DNA of 64,000 nt from Amycolatopsis palatopharyngis (GTDB lineage: Bacteria; Actinomycetota; Actinomycetes; Mycobacteriales; Pseudonocardiaceae), in NCBI RefSeq assembly GCF_003385185.1, contig NZ_PQHZ01000015.1, positions 1 to 64,000 of the forward strand, read 5' to 3'. A program made the position numbers and the translations under genes. Below the pieces are notes generated by a model. It saw only the letters and a program-made list of their open reading frames with translations, searched no databases and was not told the origin of the DNA. Shown in pieces: positions 7,311-17,382 of the stretch; position 1 is the first letter of the stretch; each line of letters starts with the position of its first letter.

Positions 7311-9740
7311 GTGGCAGTGTTGATCGACCGGATGAGCAGACGGCTGCGCCGGATCATCCAGCGACCGGCCAGCGTGGAACTGACCCGGTACGAGAAGTTG
7401 CTGCCCGCGATCGGTGAACGGGAACCGGAGCTGGAGAAGCTCACGGACGCCGAGCTCACCGAGGCTGCGGCCAAGCTGAAGCTCGAGGCCGAGTTCGGCG
7501 ACAAGCAGCTGATCGAGGTGTGCGCGCTGGGACGCGAGGCCGCACGCAGGGCATTGGACGAGCGCGCCTTCGACGTGCAACTGCTCGGCACGATGGGCCT
7601 GCTGACCGGCCACGTCGTGCAGATGGCCACCGGTGAGGGCAAGACGCTGGCCGGGGCACTGGCCGCGTCCGGGCACGCGCTGCGGGGCAAGCGGGTGCAC
7701 GTCATCTCGGTCAACGACTACCTCGCCCGGCGCGACGCCGAGTGGATGAAGCCGGTTTACGACCTGCTCGGGGTGTCGGTGGGCTGGGTCGACCCCGCAC
7801 TCACCCACGCCGAACGCCGCGACGCGTACCAGGCGGATGTCTGCCACGGCGCCGTCAGCGAGATCGGCTTCGATGTGCTGCGCGACCGGCTCGTCACGCG
7901 CCCCGAGGATCTCGTCCAGACCGAGCCGGAGGTCGCGATCATCGACGAGGCGGACTCCGTGCTGGTCGACGAGGCCAGGGTGCCGCTGGTGATGGCGGGT
8001 TCGGTGGACGCGGGCGTCGCCGACGAAGAAGTGGCCAACATCGTCCGGCGGCTGCGGCTGAACCTGCACTACGAAACCGACTCCGACGGCCGAAACGCCT
8101 GGCTCACCGCGGCGGGTGCGTCCGTGGTGGAGAAGGCCCTCGGCGGCATCGACCTCTACGGCGGCGGCACGAGCAAGAGCGAGCCCCGCGAGGGCGAGGA
8201 CGAGACCGCCGACAGCACCGGAACCGGCGACACGGCCGCGTCGGCCGAGCGGGCGAGCGGATCCGGCGACGGCAACCGGCTCGCCGCGGTGAACATCGCG
8301 CTGCACGCGCACGCACTGCTCACGAGGGACGTGGACTACCTCGTCCGCGACGGCAAGGTGCAGCTGATCAACGCCTCCCGTGGCCGGGTCGCCGAGCTGC
8401 AGCGGTGGCCGGACGGGCTGCAGGCCGCGGTCGAGGCCAAGGAACAGCTGCCGCCCTCGGACCGGGGCGAGATCCTGGATTCGATCACCGTGCAGGCGCT
8501 GATCGCCCGCTACCCGCAGGTCGCGGGCATGACCGGTACCGCGGTCGCGGTCGCGGAACAGCTACGCGAGTTCTACGAGCTCGAGGTAGCGGCGATCCCG
8601 CCGAATACGAAGAACATCCGCGAGGACCATGCCGACCGCATCTTCGCCTCGCCCTCGCACAAGCTGCGGGCGATCGTCGAGGAGATCCGCGAGGTGCACG
8701 CTACGGGGCGACCGATCCTCGTCGGCACCCAGGACGTGGCGGAATCCGAGGAACTGGCGGAGAAGCTGGCGAAGGCCGATCTGCCCTGCGTCGTGCTCAA
8801 CGCGCGCAACGACGCGGAGGAAGCCGCGATCATCGCCGAGGCGGGCCGTTTCGAGGCGGTTACGGTGTCCACCCAGATGGCGGGCCGGGGTACCGATATC
8901 CGGCTGGGCGGCGCGGAGGGCGGCAGCGAGCGGGAGCGGGTCGCCGAACTCGGCGGGCTGCACGTGATCGGCACGGCCAGGTACCCGAGCAGCAGGCTCG
9001 ACGATCAGCTGCGCGGCCGCGCCGGGCGTCAGGGCGATCCCGGCAGCTCCGTGTTCTTCGCGAGCCTGAACGACGAGCTCGTACTGAGCTACGCACCCGA
9101 CATTCCGGATGGCATTCCCGCCGACGACGAGACCGGCGAGATCACCTCCGAACACGCGCACCGGCAGATCAATCACGCACAGCGGGTCGCCGAGGGGGTC
9201 GACCTGGAGATCCACCGCAACACCTGGCGCTACACCCGGCTGATCGAGCACCAGCGCAAGGAGGTCCTCGCCTATCGCGACGACGCGCTGCGCACGGATC
9301 TCGCGGGCGAGGTGCTCAAGGAGGCGGAGTCCGAGAAGTACGCCGAACTCGCCGAAACCCTCGGCGAGGACCGGCTGGAGCAGGTGAGCCGGGAGATCCT
9401 GCTGTACCACCTGGACCAGCTGTGGGCAGATCATCTGGCGTTCCTGACCGAGGTGCGGGAGAGCATTCACCTGCGCGCTCTGGCACGGGAGACGCCGCTG
9501 GACGAATTCCACCGTGCCGCCATCCCCGAGTTCCGCAAGATCGCGATGAAGGCGCGGGAACGTGCGGCGAAGACGCTGGCCGCGGCGGAGGTACGCGACG
9601 GAGGGATCGACCTCGCCGCCTCCGGGGTCCGCAGGCCGACGTCGACGTGGACCTACCTGGTGCACGACAACCCCTTCGACTCCGACGCGGAGCAGGCGCT
9701 GAAGAAGGTGCGCGGCATGCTGCGCAAGAAGCGGAGCTGA
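7311..9740 (+). CDS. secA2: Accessory Sec translocase ATPase SecA2
   Basis: An 809-residue SecA paralogue, close to the length of mycobacterial SecA2 and shorter than SecA1. It has the Walker A motif TGEGKT near 107, the DEAD-like IIDEADSVLVDEA near 210, NBD2 motifs QMAGRGTDIRLGG and QLRGRAGRQGDPGSS, and it lacks the C-terminal zinc-binding linker of canonical SecA. A low-complexity Asp/Glu/Ser-rich insertion near 290-320 replaces part of the preprotein cross-linking domain region. It is expected to power export of a small group of proteins at the membrane with SecYEG. The GTG start at 7311 has a strong AAGGAGG six bases upstream. It is monocistronic and ends at a hairpin terminator. Confidence 0.93.
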   Translation: MAVLIDRMSRRLRRIIQRPASVELTRYEKLLPAIGEREPELEKLTDAELTEAAAKLKLEAEFGDKQLIEVCALGREAARRALDERAFDVQLLGTMGLLTGHVVQMATGEGKTLAGALAASGHALRGKRVHVISVNDYLARRDAEWMKPVYDLLGVSVGWVDPALTHAERRDAYQADVCHGAVSEIGFDVLRDRLVTRPEDLVQTEPEVAIIDEADSVLVDEARVPLVMAGSVDAGVADEEVANIVRRLRLNLHYETDSDGRNAWLTAAGASVVEKALGGIDLYGGGTSKSEPREGEDETADSTGTGDTAASAERASGSGDGNRLAAVNIALHAHALLTRDVDYLVRDGKVQLINASRGRVAELQRWPDGLQAAVEAKEQLPPSDRGEILDSITVQALIARYPQVAGMTGTAVAVAEQLREFYELEVAAIPPNTKNIREDHADRIFASPSHKLRAIVEEIREVHATGRPILVGTQDVAESEELAEKLAKADLPCVVLNARNDAEEAAIIAEAGRFEAVTVSTQMAGRGTDIRLGGAEGGSERERVAELGGLHVIGTARYPSSRLDDQLRGRAGRQGDPGSSVFFASLNDELVLSYAPDIPDGIPADDETGEITSEHAHRQINHAQRVAEGVDLEIHRNTWRYTRLIEHQRKEVLAYRDDALRTDLAGEVLKEAESEKYAELAETLGEDRLEQVSREILLYHLDQLWADHLAFLTEVRESIHLRALARETPLDEFHRAAIPEFRKIAMKARERAAKTLAAAEVRDGGIDLAASGVRRPTSTWTYLVHDNPFDSDAEQALKKVRGMLRKKRS

Positions 9741-10050
9741 GCATCGCGGATCGCGACGCCGTGGACTCCCGCCCCGCAGGGGACGGCGGGAGTCCACGCC
9801 GACGCCTCTCGCCCGGCCCTCATCACGCGTAGCCGACAGCAGGGTTGGATCTTCGCGTGAACAGGCGAGTGTGTGTCATGAACTGACGACGTGCACCTTA
9901 CTTTGCCGGCAGCTCAGGACGTCCCGCCGTTCGGAGCAGTTGCCCACGTCGTCGCCGCGGCCGACGGAGTAGTGCCTGCCCAGCTGCGACGTGCGGCGGC
10001 AGCTTCGCACCGTCTCGGCGGTGAGCACGGGCGTACGCGAGAATGGCCGC
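9741..10050. other. Intergenic region between secA2 and nadE
   Basis: It holds the hairpin at 9761-9797 and about 250 bases of apparently non-coding sequence leading to nadE. I cannot point to a clear promoter; no small gene with a ribosome binding site is evident. Confidence 0.5.
9761..9797 (+). terminator. Hairpin terminator after secA2
   Basis: Arms GTGGACTCCCGCC (9761-9773) and GGCGGGAGTCCAC (9785-9797) are perfectly complementary around an 11-base loop. There is no T-run, as is common for actinobacterial terminators. Confidence 0.8.
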
Positions 10051-11775
10051 ATGCCGCAATTGCGCATCGCACTGGCCCAGATCAATCCGACCGTCGGCGA
10101 CCTCACCGGCAACACCGAGCAGGCACTCGAGTGGACCCGTAAGGCGGCCGAGGCCGGCGCCAACGTCGTGGTGTTCCCCGAGATGTCGCTGACCGGTTAC
10201 CCGGTCGAGGACCTCGCATTGCGGGAGACCTTCGGCAAAGCATCGCGCCGCGCCATCGAGGACCTCGCCGGACGGCTGGCCGACTCTGGTTGCGGGGACG
10301 TGCTGACCTATGTCGGCTACCTCGACGTGGACGATGCGGGCCCGCGCGACGCCGCGGCGGCCTTGTACCGGGGCGAGGTCGTGGCCCGCCAGTACAAGCA
10401 CCACCTGCCCAACTACGGGGTGTTCGACGAGCGCCGCTATTTCACCTCGGGTGACACATTGGAGGTGCTGCGCCTGCACGGAGTGGACATCGGCATGGTG
10501 ATCTGCGAGGACCTCTGGCAGGAGGGTGGCCCGATCACCGCGCTGGGTACGGCGGGCGTGGATCTGGTGGTCGCGCCGAACGCGTCCCCGTACGAGCGGT
10601 CGAAGGACGACATCCGGGTGCCGCTGGTGGCCCGGCGAGCGGCCGAGGCTGGCGCCCCCGTGGCTTATACGAACCAGGTCGGCGGGCAGGACGATCTCGT
10701 GTTCGACGGCGATTCGATCCTCGTGGGCGCCGATGGCGAACTACTCGCGAGGGCACCGCAGTTCACCGAGCACCTGCTCGTGGTCGATCTCGACCTGCGG
10801 GCCGGCGAGCATGTGACGGAAGGGGAGCTGGCCGGGCTGCACGTCCGGCGCACCGTGCTCAGCGCCGAACCGCTCCCTGCGTACCGGCCCGAGCCCGCGC
10901 CCGTCCTCAGCGAGCCGCTGTCCGACGAGGCCGAGGTGTGGTCCGCGCTGGTGCTCGGGCTGCGGGACTACGCGCGCAAGAACGGTTTCCGCTCGGTGAC
11001 CTTCGGTTTCTCCGGCGGCATCGACTCCGCCATCGTCGCCGCGCTGGCGGTGGACGCACTCGGCCCCGACGCCGTGTACGGCGTCGCGATGCCGTCGAAG
11101 TACTCCTCCGAGCATTCGCAGTCCGACGCGGCCGAGTTGGCCCGCAGACTGGGCTGTCACTACCGGCTCGAGCCGGTGGCGGACATGGTGGCGGTGTACG
11201 TCGACCAGCTGAAGCTCGCGGGGACCGGACTCGCCGAGGAGAACATCCAGGCCCGTGCCCGCGGAATGCTGCTCATGGCGCTGTCCAACCTCGAGGGCCA
11301 CCTGGTGCTCGCCACGGGGAACAAGACCGAACTCGCCGTGGGCTACTCCACGATCTACGGTGACGCGGTGGGCGGTTTCGCCCCCATCAAGGACCTGTTC
11401 AAGACCCACGTGTGGCAGCTGGCCCGCTGGCGCAACGCGGAGGCCGAGAAGCGCGGCGAAACCCTGCCGATCCCGGAGAACTCGATCTCCAAGCCGCCGT
11501 CGGCGGAACTCCGGCCGGACCAGCTGGACTCCGACTCGCTGCCCGACTACGCCCTGCTCGACGACATCCTGGACGACTACGTCGAGGGCGACCGCGGCTT
11601 CGACGACCTGCTCGCGGCCGGATTCGACCCCGAGGTCATCGACCGTGTCGTGCGGATGGTCGACAAGGCCGAGTACAAGCGCAGGCAGTACCCGCCGGGT
11701 ACCAAGATCACGTTCAAGGCGTTCGGCAGGGATCGCAGGCTGCCGATCACCAGCGCCTGGCGCGAAGGGCACTGA
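10051..11775 (+). CDS. nadE: Glutamine-dependent NAD+ synthetase
   Basis: A 574-residue cytosolic enzyme that makes NAD+ from nicotinic acid adenine dinucleotide with ATP, using ammonia released from glutamine. The N-terminal nitrilase-type glutaminase domain (1-260) shows the catalytic triad Glu44 (FPEMSLTGYP), Lys116 (YKHHLPNYGVF) and Cys152 (ICEDLWQEG). The C-terminal synthetase domain has the ATP-pyrophosphatase loop SGGIDS at 321-326 and KTELAVGYSTIYGD. It is shorter than the roughly 680-residue mycobacterial enzyme and resembles the common bacterial two-domain form. Start chosen at the ATG immediately before the conserved LRIALAQINPTVGD. Confidence 0.95.
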   Translation: MPQLRIALAQINPTVGDLTGNTEQALEWTRKAAEAGANVVVFPEMSLTGYPVEDLALRETFGKASRRAIEDLAGRLADSGCGDVLTYVGYLDVDDAGPRDAAAALYRGEVVARQYKHHLPNYGVFDERRYFTSGDTLEVLRLHGVDIGMVICEDLWQEGGPITALGTAGVDLVVAPNASPYERSKDDIRVPLVARRAAEAGAPVAYTNQVGGQDDLVFDGDSILVGADGELLARAPQFTEHLLVVDLDLRAGEHVTEGELAGLHVRRTVLSAEPLPAYRPEPAPVLSEPLSDEAEVWSALVLGLRDYARKNGFRSVTFGFSGGIDSAIVAALAVDALGPDAVYGVAMPSKYSSEHSQSDAAELARRLGCHYRLEPVADMVAVYVDQLKLAGTGLAEENIQARARGMLLMALSNLEGHLVLATGNKTELAVGYSTIYGDAVGGFAPIKDLFKTHVWQLARWRNAEAEKRGETLPIPENSISKPPSAELRPDQLDSDSLPDYALLDDILDDYVEGDRGFDDLLAAGFDPEVIDRVVRMVDKAEYKRRQYPPGTKITFKAFGRDRRLPITSAWREGH

Positions 11776-11939
11776 CCCGCGCCTGGGTAGCGCGGACAAC
11801 TGGGGAACGGATGGGAATCGAGGAACGGGGCCAGCGGCAGTACTGGCGGCTCGCACCATAGGCCCGAACGCGAGTTCGGAAGACTGTCGTACCCGCGAGC
11901 TACGATGAGTTCGCTCGGTGACGAACTTCAGGGAGTGTC

Positions 11940-12482
11940 ATGGCTGCGCTGGGTTTCGCGGTGTTCGACACGGCGATCGGCTGGTGCGGGATCGCCTGGG
12001 GGGCACACGGAATCGTCGGTGCCCAGCTCCCGGAGGGCGGCAGACAGCCCACACTGGACCGGCTGCACCGGCGGTTTCCCGATGTCGCCGAATCGGTGCC
12101 TCCGGCCACCACACAACAGGCGATCGACGGGGTGACCGACCTGCTGCGCGGCAGCGCCGTGGACCTTTCGGCAGTGGAGCTCGATCTCGAAGGAGTGCCC
12201 GCCTTCCACCGCAGGGTCTATGAGGTCGCCCGCACGATCCCGCCCGGCAGCACGCTGACGTACGGCGACATCGCTCACCGGCTGAACGCGCCGGGCTCTG
12301 CCCGCGCGGTCGGGCAGGCACTCGGGTCGAACCCGTTCGCCCCGATCGTCCCGTGTCACCGGGTACTCGCGGCGGGTGGTGGAACCGGTGGTTTCTCCGC
12401 GGGCGGCGGCACGGCGACGAAACTGCGAATGCTCACGATCGAGGGCGCCCGCGCCGAGGAACCGGCGCTGTTCGACCTGTAG
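11940..12482 (+). CDS. ogt: Methylated-DNA--protein-cysteine methyltransferase (Ogt type)
   Basis: A 180-residue DNA repair protein that transfers the alkyl group from O6-alkylguanine to its own cysteine. The C-terminal methyltransferase domain carries the active-site PCHRV with Cys139, preceded by the DNA-binding helix with SARAVGQALGSNP and the conserved GSTLTYGDIA. The N-terminal 80 residues form the variable ribonuclease-like domain. A GGGAG lies just before the ATG. It sits alone between nadE and a convergent membrane-protein gene. Confidence 0.92.
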   Translation: MAALGFAVFDTAIGWCGIAWGAHGIVGAQLPEGGRQPTLDRLHRRFPDVAESVPPATTQQAIDGVTDLLRGSAVDLSAVELDLEGVPAFHRRVYEVARTIPPGSTLTYGDIAHRLNAPGSARAVGQALGSNPFAPIVPCHRVLAAGGGTGGFSAGGGTATKLRMLTIEGARAEEPALFDL

Positions 12483-12491
12483 TGGCGGCGC

Positions 12492-13196
12492 TCAGGGAAC
12501 GCGCAGCCGGGCGGCGCTGAGCAGGTACAACGCGCCGACGAAGAGCAGCACCACCATCGTGACCAGCTGCAGGCGAACGAGCACGCCGACAAACCTGCCT
12601 TCGGCCGCCACTTCGAGGACGATCATGCCCGCCGTGCTGGTGAGCACGAGCGCCAGCGCGATCCGTGCGGAGTTACGCCACACTCCCGGCGGCCACCAGC
12701 GCCCGGCACAGGTGGTGCTGACCAGGTAGAGCACCACGGTGACGGTGGAAACCACCAGGTGAATCGAGTGGTCGACGGAAAAGTCACCGGCGAGCAACCG
12801 TTGCCGGCACGCCTGGTCGGCCGAGGGCGCACAGTCCAGGGTGAACGCGGCGCCGATCAGCATCTTCACGCCGAACACGCCGATCGCGGCAACGGAGAGC
12901 CGCGGCCACATCTGCGCGGGCACCAGCCGGAGCAACAGAGGAACCATCGCGATGAACGCGACACCTGCCACGACGTCGGAGATCCGGAACAGGTGCTGGT
13001 AGGGCTGCCCGTCCGCGGTGAGTTCGGCGACGTGAGCGTGGATCGGCGAGAGCTCTCCGGCAGGCAGGAAGAACTGCAGGACCCAACCCGAGTACGCCAA
13101 GCCGCCGATCACCATGAGGGTGATGGCCAGCAGTCGGGCGGCCCGGACTCCGCGGCTCATCCGAACGAGAGGCCGGACGGAAACAGCGGCAGACAT
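12492..13196 (-). CDS. DUF998-type integral membrane protein
   Basis: A 234-residue protein with about six hydrophobic segments, beginning after a basic N-terminus near residues 22-45. The pattern of a first extracytoplasmic loop with two conserved-looking turns (GELSPIHAHVAEL, GQPYQHLFRISD), a D-C-A-P-S-A-D-Q-A-C loop that could form a disulphide, and a late VDHSIHLVVST segment fits the DUF998 family of unknown function. Convergent with ogt (9-base gap) and divergent from panB. Confidence 0.6.
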   Translation of the reverse strand: MSAAVSVRPLVRMSRGVRAARLLAITLMVIGGLAYSGWVLQFFLPAGELSPIHAHVAELTADGQPYQHLFRISDVVAGVAFIAMVPLLLRLVPAQMWPRLSVAAIGVFGVKMLIGAAFTLDCAPSADQACRQRLLAGDFSVDHSIHLVVSTVTVVLYLVSTTCAGRWWPPGVWRNSARIALALVLTSTAGMIVLEVAAEGRFVGVLVRLQLVTMVVLLFVGALYLLSAARLRVP

Positions 13197-13492
13197 GGAA
13201 GTGATACCAACCGATCATCCATCTCGTACCCGGGTCAGTGTGCCAGAACCCGAATGTTTCATTGGGGGGCTTTATGTATCACGCCGGACGTAGTGACTGT
13301 CAACGGACATCCGGTCACTGGCCGTTCACCTCCCGAGTATCGCGTGTGGACGCGCCCGGCGGCCACGGTGGAGCATGTGAAGCTGGTCGCACGACCTTGG
13401 GTAACCCGACGCGGGGTGCCACGCTTCGAGGTGCACCCAACCTCAGACCCGGGGACCCTGTAAGGGCCTCGAGGGAAGGATGGTCGACGACG

Positions 13493-14386
13493 ATGTCAAC
13501 CCCTGGCAACAGCACTTCGGACGAGGTGGTGGCCCCGTACGGTTCCGGCCCCTCGGCTCAGTCCACGCAGCCTGCTCAGTCCGCTTCGGGACGGAAGGTG
13601 CGCATTCACCACCTGCGCGAGCTCAAGGAACGCGGCGAAGCGTGGCCGATGCTCACCGCCTACGACATGTACACGGCCGAACTCTTCGACGAAGCCGGAA
13701 TCCCGGTACTGCTTGTCGGCGACTCCGCGTCGAACAACGTATTCGGGTACGACACCTCGCTGCCGGTGACGGTCGACGAACTCCTGCCACTGGTCCGGGC
13801 GGTCACCAGATCGGTCAAACGCGCCCTCGTGGTGGCCGACCTGCCCTTCGGCTCGTACCAGCTCTCGCCCGAGCAGGCACTGGCGACTTCGGTGCGGTTC
13901 CTCAAGGAAGGCAGGGCGCACGCGGTGAAGCTCGAGGGCGGCCGCCATTTCGCGCCGCACGTGCAGGCCCTGACCTCGGCCGGAATTCCGGTCATGGGCC
14001 ACATCGGGTTCACCCCGCAGAGCGAGCACATCCTCGGCGGCTACCGGGTGCAGGGCCGCGGTGACACCGGCGAGGCACTGATCGCCGACGCGCTCGCACT
14101 GCAGGAGGCAGGCGCGTTCTCGGTGGTGATGGAAATGGTGCCGGCCGAAGTCGCCAAGCAGGTGACGCACGAACTGCGAATCCCCACGATCGGCATCGGC
14201 GCCGGCCCGGACTGTGACGCGCAGGTGCTCGTCTGGCAGGACCTCGCGGGGTTGCGCCGCGGGAAGGCGCCCAGGTTCGTGAAGCGGTACGCGGACATGG
14301 CCGGTGTGCTGTCGAAGGCGGCGACCGACTTCGCCGAGGATGTCCGCCGCGGTGAGTTCCCAGCCGCGGAGCACACCTTCCACTGA
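13493..14386 (+). CDS. panB: 3-methyl-2-oxobutanoate hydroxymethyltransferase
   Basis: A 297-residue TIM-barrel enzyme of pantothenate synthesis that adds a hydroxymethyl group from 5,10-methylenetetrahydrofolate to alpha-ketoisovalerate. Family motifs are visible: [18 protein letters not shown], the metal-site [31 protein letters not shown] and [14 protein letters not shown]. An extra 35-residue Ser/Gln-rich N-terminal tail precedes the usual start region, as in mycobacterial PanB. The ATG is about 12 bases after GGAAGGA, a long but usable spacing. panC is not adjacent. The position downstream of the glnA2/peptidase region matches mycobacterial Rv2225. Confidence 0.95.
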   Translation: MSTPGNSTSDEVVAPYGSGPSAQSTQPAQSASGRKVRIHHLRELKERGEAWPMLTAYDMYTAELFDEAGIPVLLVGDSASNNVFGYDTSLPVTVDELLPLVRAVTRSVKRALVVADLPFGSYQLSPEQALATSVRFLKEGRAHAVKLEGGRHFAPHVQALTSAGIPVMGHIGFTPQSEHILGGYRVQGRGDTGEALIADALALQEAGAFSVVMEMVPAEVAKQVTHELRIPTIGIGAGPDCDAQVLVWQDLAGLRRGKAPRFVKRYADMAGVLSKAATDFAEDVRRGEFPAAEHTFH

Positions 14387-14420
14387 CGTCCGGATCCCCC
14401 GGTGCGGGCATAGCGAAGTT

Positions 14421-14562
14421 CCCCAATGCGGCATTCGGGACGTTGGAGTACCCCAATGCCACATTGGGGACGTCCGAGTTCCCCAAAGCCACATTGGGGA
14501 CGTTGAGGTTCCCCAAAGCCACATTGGGGACGTTGAGGTTCCCCAAAGTGGCATTGGGGAAC
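14421..14562. repeat. Tandem 30-bp palindromic repeat array (five units)
   Basis: Units start at 14421, 14451, 14481, 14511 and 14541. Each has a roughly 20-base dyad of the form CCCCAA(T/A)GCC-ACATTGGGGA followed by a 10-base linker such as CGTTGAGGTT. Several units vary in both arms in a compensated way. It lies between panB and the prolyl iminopeptidase gene and could form a series of hairpins acting on transcription. Confidence 0.9.
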
Positions 14563-14608
14563 CCCAGGCCCGCGGACGGCGCGGAACCCGCTCCGGCAGA
14601 GTGGCGGC

Positions 14609-15571
14609 ATGGACGACGACCTGTATCCGGCGATCCAGCCACACGAGTGGGGGATGCTCGATGTCGGCGACGGCAACCTCGTGTACTGGGAGGTGAGCGG
14701 GAATCCGAACGGCAAGCCGGTGGTGGTCCTGCACGGCGGGCCGGGCAGTGGCAGCGCCCCGCTGACGCGCAGGCACTTCGACCCCACCGTGTATCGCATC
14801 GTGCTCTTCGACCAGCGTGGTGCGGGCCGCAGCACGCCGCACGTCAGCACTCCCGGCACCGACCTCTCGCGGAACACCACCTGGCACCTGGTCGCGGACA
14901 TGGAGTTGCTGCGCGAGCGGCTGCGGATCGAGCGTTGGCAGCTGTTCGGTGGGTCTTGGGGTGCCACCCTTGCCCTCGCCTACGCCGAGACCCATCCCGA
15001 GCGCGTCAGTGAGATCGTGCTGCGGGGGATCTTCACCGCGCGGCAGAGCGAGATCGACTGGATCTACAACGGCGGTGCCGCGCACCTGTTCCCGCAGGAG
15101 TGGGCGCACTACCTCGCGCCGCTGCCCGACTCCGAGCGCGGTGACCCGGTCGCCGCGTACCGCCGCCTCGTCATCGATCCCGATCCCGCGGTCAGTGAGC
15201 CCGCCGCCGTCGCCTGGAGCGCGTGGGAGGGGGCCATCGTGTCCGTGGTTCCGCAGGAACAGTTCCGCAACAGCTACGCGAGGCCGGCCGTCGCCGTGCC
15301 GTTCGCCAGGATCGCGCTGCACTACTTCGCCCACGAATCCTGGCTGGAACCCGGCCAGCTCATTCGCGAAGCGGGCAAGCTGGCCGGGATTCCCGGGATA
15401 CTCGTGCAAGGCCGTTACGACGCGGTCTGCCCGCCGTCCACCGCATACGAGTTGCACCAGGCGTGGCCGGGTTCGGCACTGTCGATCCTGCCCGGAGCCG
15501 GACATGCGGTGAACGACCCCGGCGTGCTCGCCGCGTTGCGTGCGGCGACCGACTCCTTCGCCCGCGACTAG
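14609..15571 (+). CDS. pip: Prolyl iminopeptidase (S33 alpha/beta-hydrolase)
   Basis: A 320-residue cytosolic serine peptidase that removes N-terminal proline. It shows the oxyanion motif HGGPGSGS, the FDQRGAGRSTPH stretch typical of S33 family members, the nucleophile elbow GGSWGATLALAYA with Ser116, a late GRYDAVCP with the acid residue and GAGHAVND with the catalytic histidine. ATG 14609 follows the palindromic array. Its TAG stop shares the CTAG palindrome with the stop of the convergent permease gene. Confidence 0.92.
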   Translation: MDDDLYPAIQPHEWGMLDVGDGNLVYWEVSGNPNGKPVVVLHGGPGSGSAPLTRRHFDPTVYRIVLFDQRGAGRSTPHVSTPGTDLSRNTTWHLVADMELLRERLRIERWQLFGGSWGATLALAYAETHPERVSEIVLRGIFTARQSEIDWIYNGGAAHLFPQEWAHYLAPLPDSERGDPVAAYRRLVIDPDPAVSEPAAVAWSAWEGAIVSVVPQEQFRNSYARPAVAVPFARIALHYFAHESWLEPGQLIREAGKLAGIPGILVQGRYDAVCPPSTAYELHQAWPGSALSILPGAGHAVNDPGVLAALRAATDSFARD

Positions 15572-16377
15572 AGCCTGCCCCCAGCGGCCGTGTCGCCGCC
15601 GGACAGCCGCTGGGCCAGGTACACCGGCACGGTCGAGGCCAGGATCAGCACCGCCGCCACCACGTTCACGATCGGGGCCTGATTGGGCCGGAACAGGTTG
15701 TTCAGAATCCAGATCGGCAGTGTCTCCATCCCGGTGCCGAGGGTGAACGTGGTCACGATGATCTCGTCGAACGACAGGGCGAACGCCAGCAGACCGCCGG
15801 CGAGCAGCGCCGAACGCAGCATCGGGAACGTGACGAGGCGGAAGGTGGTCAGTCCGTTGGCGCCGAGGTCCATCGACGCCTCCTCCAGGTTGCCGCCCAT
15901 CCTGCGCAGTCGCGCGACGACGTTGTTGAACACCACGACGATGCAGAACGTGGCGTGCGCGACGATGACGGTGAACATGCCGAGATCCACCCCGAGCACC
16001 GTGCGAAACGCGTTGTTCAGCGCGATTCCCGTGACGATTCCCGGCAGCGCGATCGGCAGGATGATCAGCAACGACACCGAGTCGCGGCCGAAGAACCGGT
16101 AACGTTGCAGTGCGAACGCGGCCATGGTGCCCAGCACCAGTGCGATGCCGGTGGCGGCGAGCCCGGCTCGCACACTCGTCCACAGTGCACTCAACGCCCC
16201 CTCGTTGGTGGCGGCGCGGCTCCACCACTCCAGGGTGAAGCGAGACGGCGGCCAGCCGAACGTGGTGTCGGCGTTGACCGAGTTCAACAGTACGACCAGT
16301 AGCGGAAAGTAGATGACGGCCAGCCCGAGCACGAGCGCGCAGAGCAGGGCGGTCCTCGTGGTCCTGGACACGGTCAC
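15568..16377 (-). CDS. ABC transporter permease, PotC-like (spermidine/putrescine type)
   Basis: A 269-residue membrane permease with about six transmembrane helices and the EAA loop EEASMDLGANGLTTFRLVTFP, which contacts the ATPase. FDEIIVTTFTLG near the end is characteristic of the PotC/PotI branch. It is the last gene of the leftward uptake operon, nine bases after the PotB-like permease. Confidence 0.87.
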   Translation of the reverse strand: MTVSRTTRTALLCALVLGLAVIYFPLLVVLLNSVNADTTFGWPPSRFTLEWWSRAATNEGALSALWTSVRAGLAATGIALVLGTMAAFALQRYRFFGRDSVSLLIILPIALPGIVTGIALNNAFRTVLGVDLGMFTVIVAHATFCIVVVFNNVVARLRRMGGNLEEASMDLGANGLTTFRLVTFPMLRSALLAGGLLAFALSFDEIIVTTFTLGTGMETLPIWILNNLFRPNQAPIVNVVAAVLILASTVPVYLAQRLSGGDTAAGGRL

Positions 16378-16386
16378 GGCAGACTC

Positions 16387-17301
16387 CTAGAGATTGTTCA
16401 GTGCTCCGGTGCGGCGCACGGCGGCGAGGTAGACCAGCATGATCACGACCGGCACGGTGGCCACCGTGGCGGCGAACGGCAGGTTGTTGGCGGCCCCGAT
16501 GTTGTCGAACACCACGTTGCCGAGCATCTGGTTCGTGCCACCGACGATCTTCACCGAGATGTAGTCACCGAGTGAAAGCGAGAAGGTGAAGATCGAACCC
16601 GCGACGATCGCCGGAAAGGTCAGCGGTAGCACCACCGAACGGAATGTGCGCCATGGCCGGGCACCCAGGTCTCCGGACGCGTCCACCAAGGAGTTCGGCA
16701 GGCGTTCCAGTCCCGCGTAGATCGGCAGGATCATGTACGGCAGCCAGAGGTAGGACAAGGTGAGCACCGTGGCGAGCAGGCCGTAACCCGGACTGTTCAA
16801 TCCGAACGGTGCGAGCAGCCAGTCGATGACGCCGTTGCCGGAAAGCATGACGCGCCAGGAGTACGCCTTGACCAGATAGCTGGCCCACAACGGGGTCATC
16901 ACGGCGATCACCAGGATGCGCTGGGCTCGCGGCGAGGCGAACTTCGCCATGTAGAAGGCCATCGGAAAGGCGATCACCGCGCAGATCACGGTGACGAGTG
17001 CGGCGATGCCCAGGGTACGGATGGTGATCGTGCGGTAGACCTCGTTGGTGAACAGGGTGACGAAGTTGTCCAGCGTCCACTCGCGCACCACCTGGCCGGT
17101 GAAGGTGTTGGTACGCCAGAACGCGGTCACGAACAACGCGGCAAGCGCGCCGAGATATGCGAGGCCGAGCCAGAACATCGGCGCGGAGAGCAGCAGGCCC
17201 AGACGTAGCCGGGGCTTGCGGCGCAGGAAGCTCGACGCCGCGTCCAGCGCGGTGGTACGCGGCCGCTCCGGTGGCGCGGGCCGCTCGAGTGTGCTCGTCA
17301 T
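16387..17301 (-). CDS. ABC transporter permease, PotB-like (spermidine/putrescine type)
   Basis: A 304-residue permease with an N-terminal cytoplasmic tail and about six transmembrane helices. The region VDASGDLGARPWRTFRSVVLP is the EAA loop, and FTFSLSLGDYISVKIVGG is typical of PotB/PotH proteins. It forms the heteromeric channel with the following PotC-like permease. An 81-base gap separates it from the binding-protein gene upstream. Confidence 0.87.
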   Translation of the reverse strand: MTSTLERPAPPERPRTTALDAASSFLRRKPRLRLGLLLSAPMFWLGLAYLGALAALFVTAFWRTNTFTGQVVREWTLDNFVTLFTNEVYRTITIRTLGIAALVTVICAVIAFPMAFYMAKFASPRAQRILVIAVMTPLWASYLVKAYSWRVMLSGNGVIDWLLAPFGLNSPGYGLLATVLTLSYLWLPYMILPIYAGLERLPNSLVDASGDLGARPWRTFRSVVLPLTFPAIVAGSIFTFSLSLGDYISVKIVGGTNQMLGNVVFDNIGAANNLPFAATVATVPVVIMLVYLAAVRRTGALNNL

Positions 17302-17382
17302 CGCGGGGTATCCCTCTGGTTTGTGGAAGGAGCGGTGCGGGGCAGGGCAGTCCCCCGCACCGCTCCCGGTCTTGTTGCCGCC

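Noticed and set aside
14421..14562. Possible CRISPR array
   Set aside because: Units are contiguous 30-bp dyads with only ten-base linkers that also repeat; there are no unique spacers and no cas genes.
14010..14642. A decapeptide-repeat protein (repeating FPNATLG-like units) on the minus strand
   Set aside because: It is a by-product of the 30-bp palindromic array being open in all frames; it overlaps panB and has no start signals of its own.
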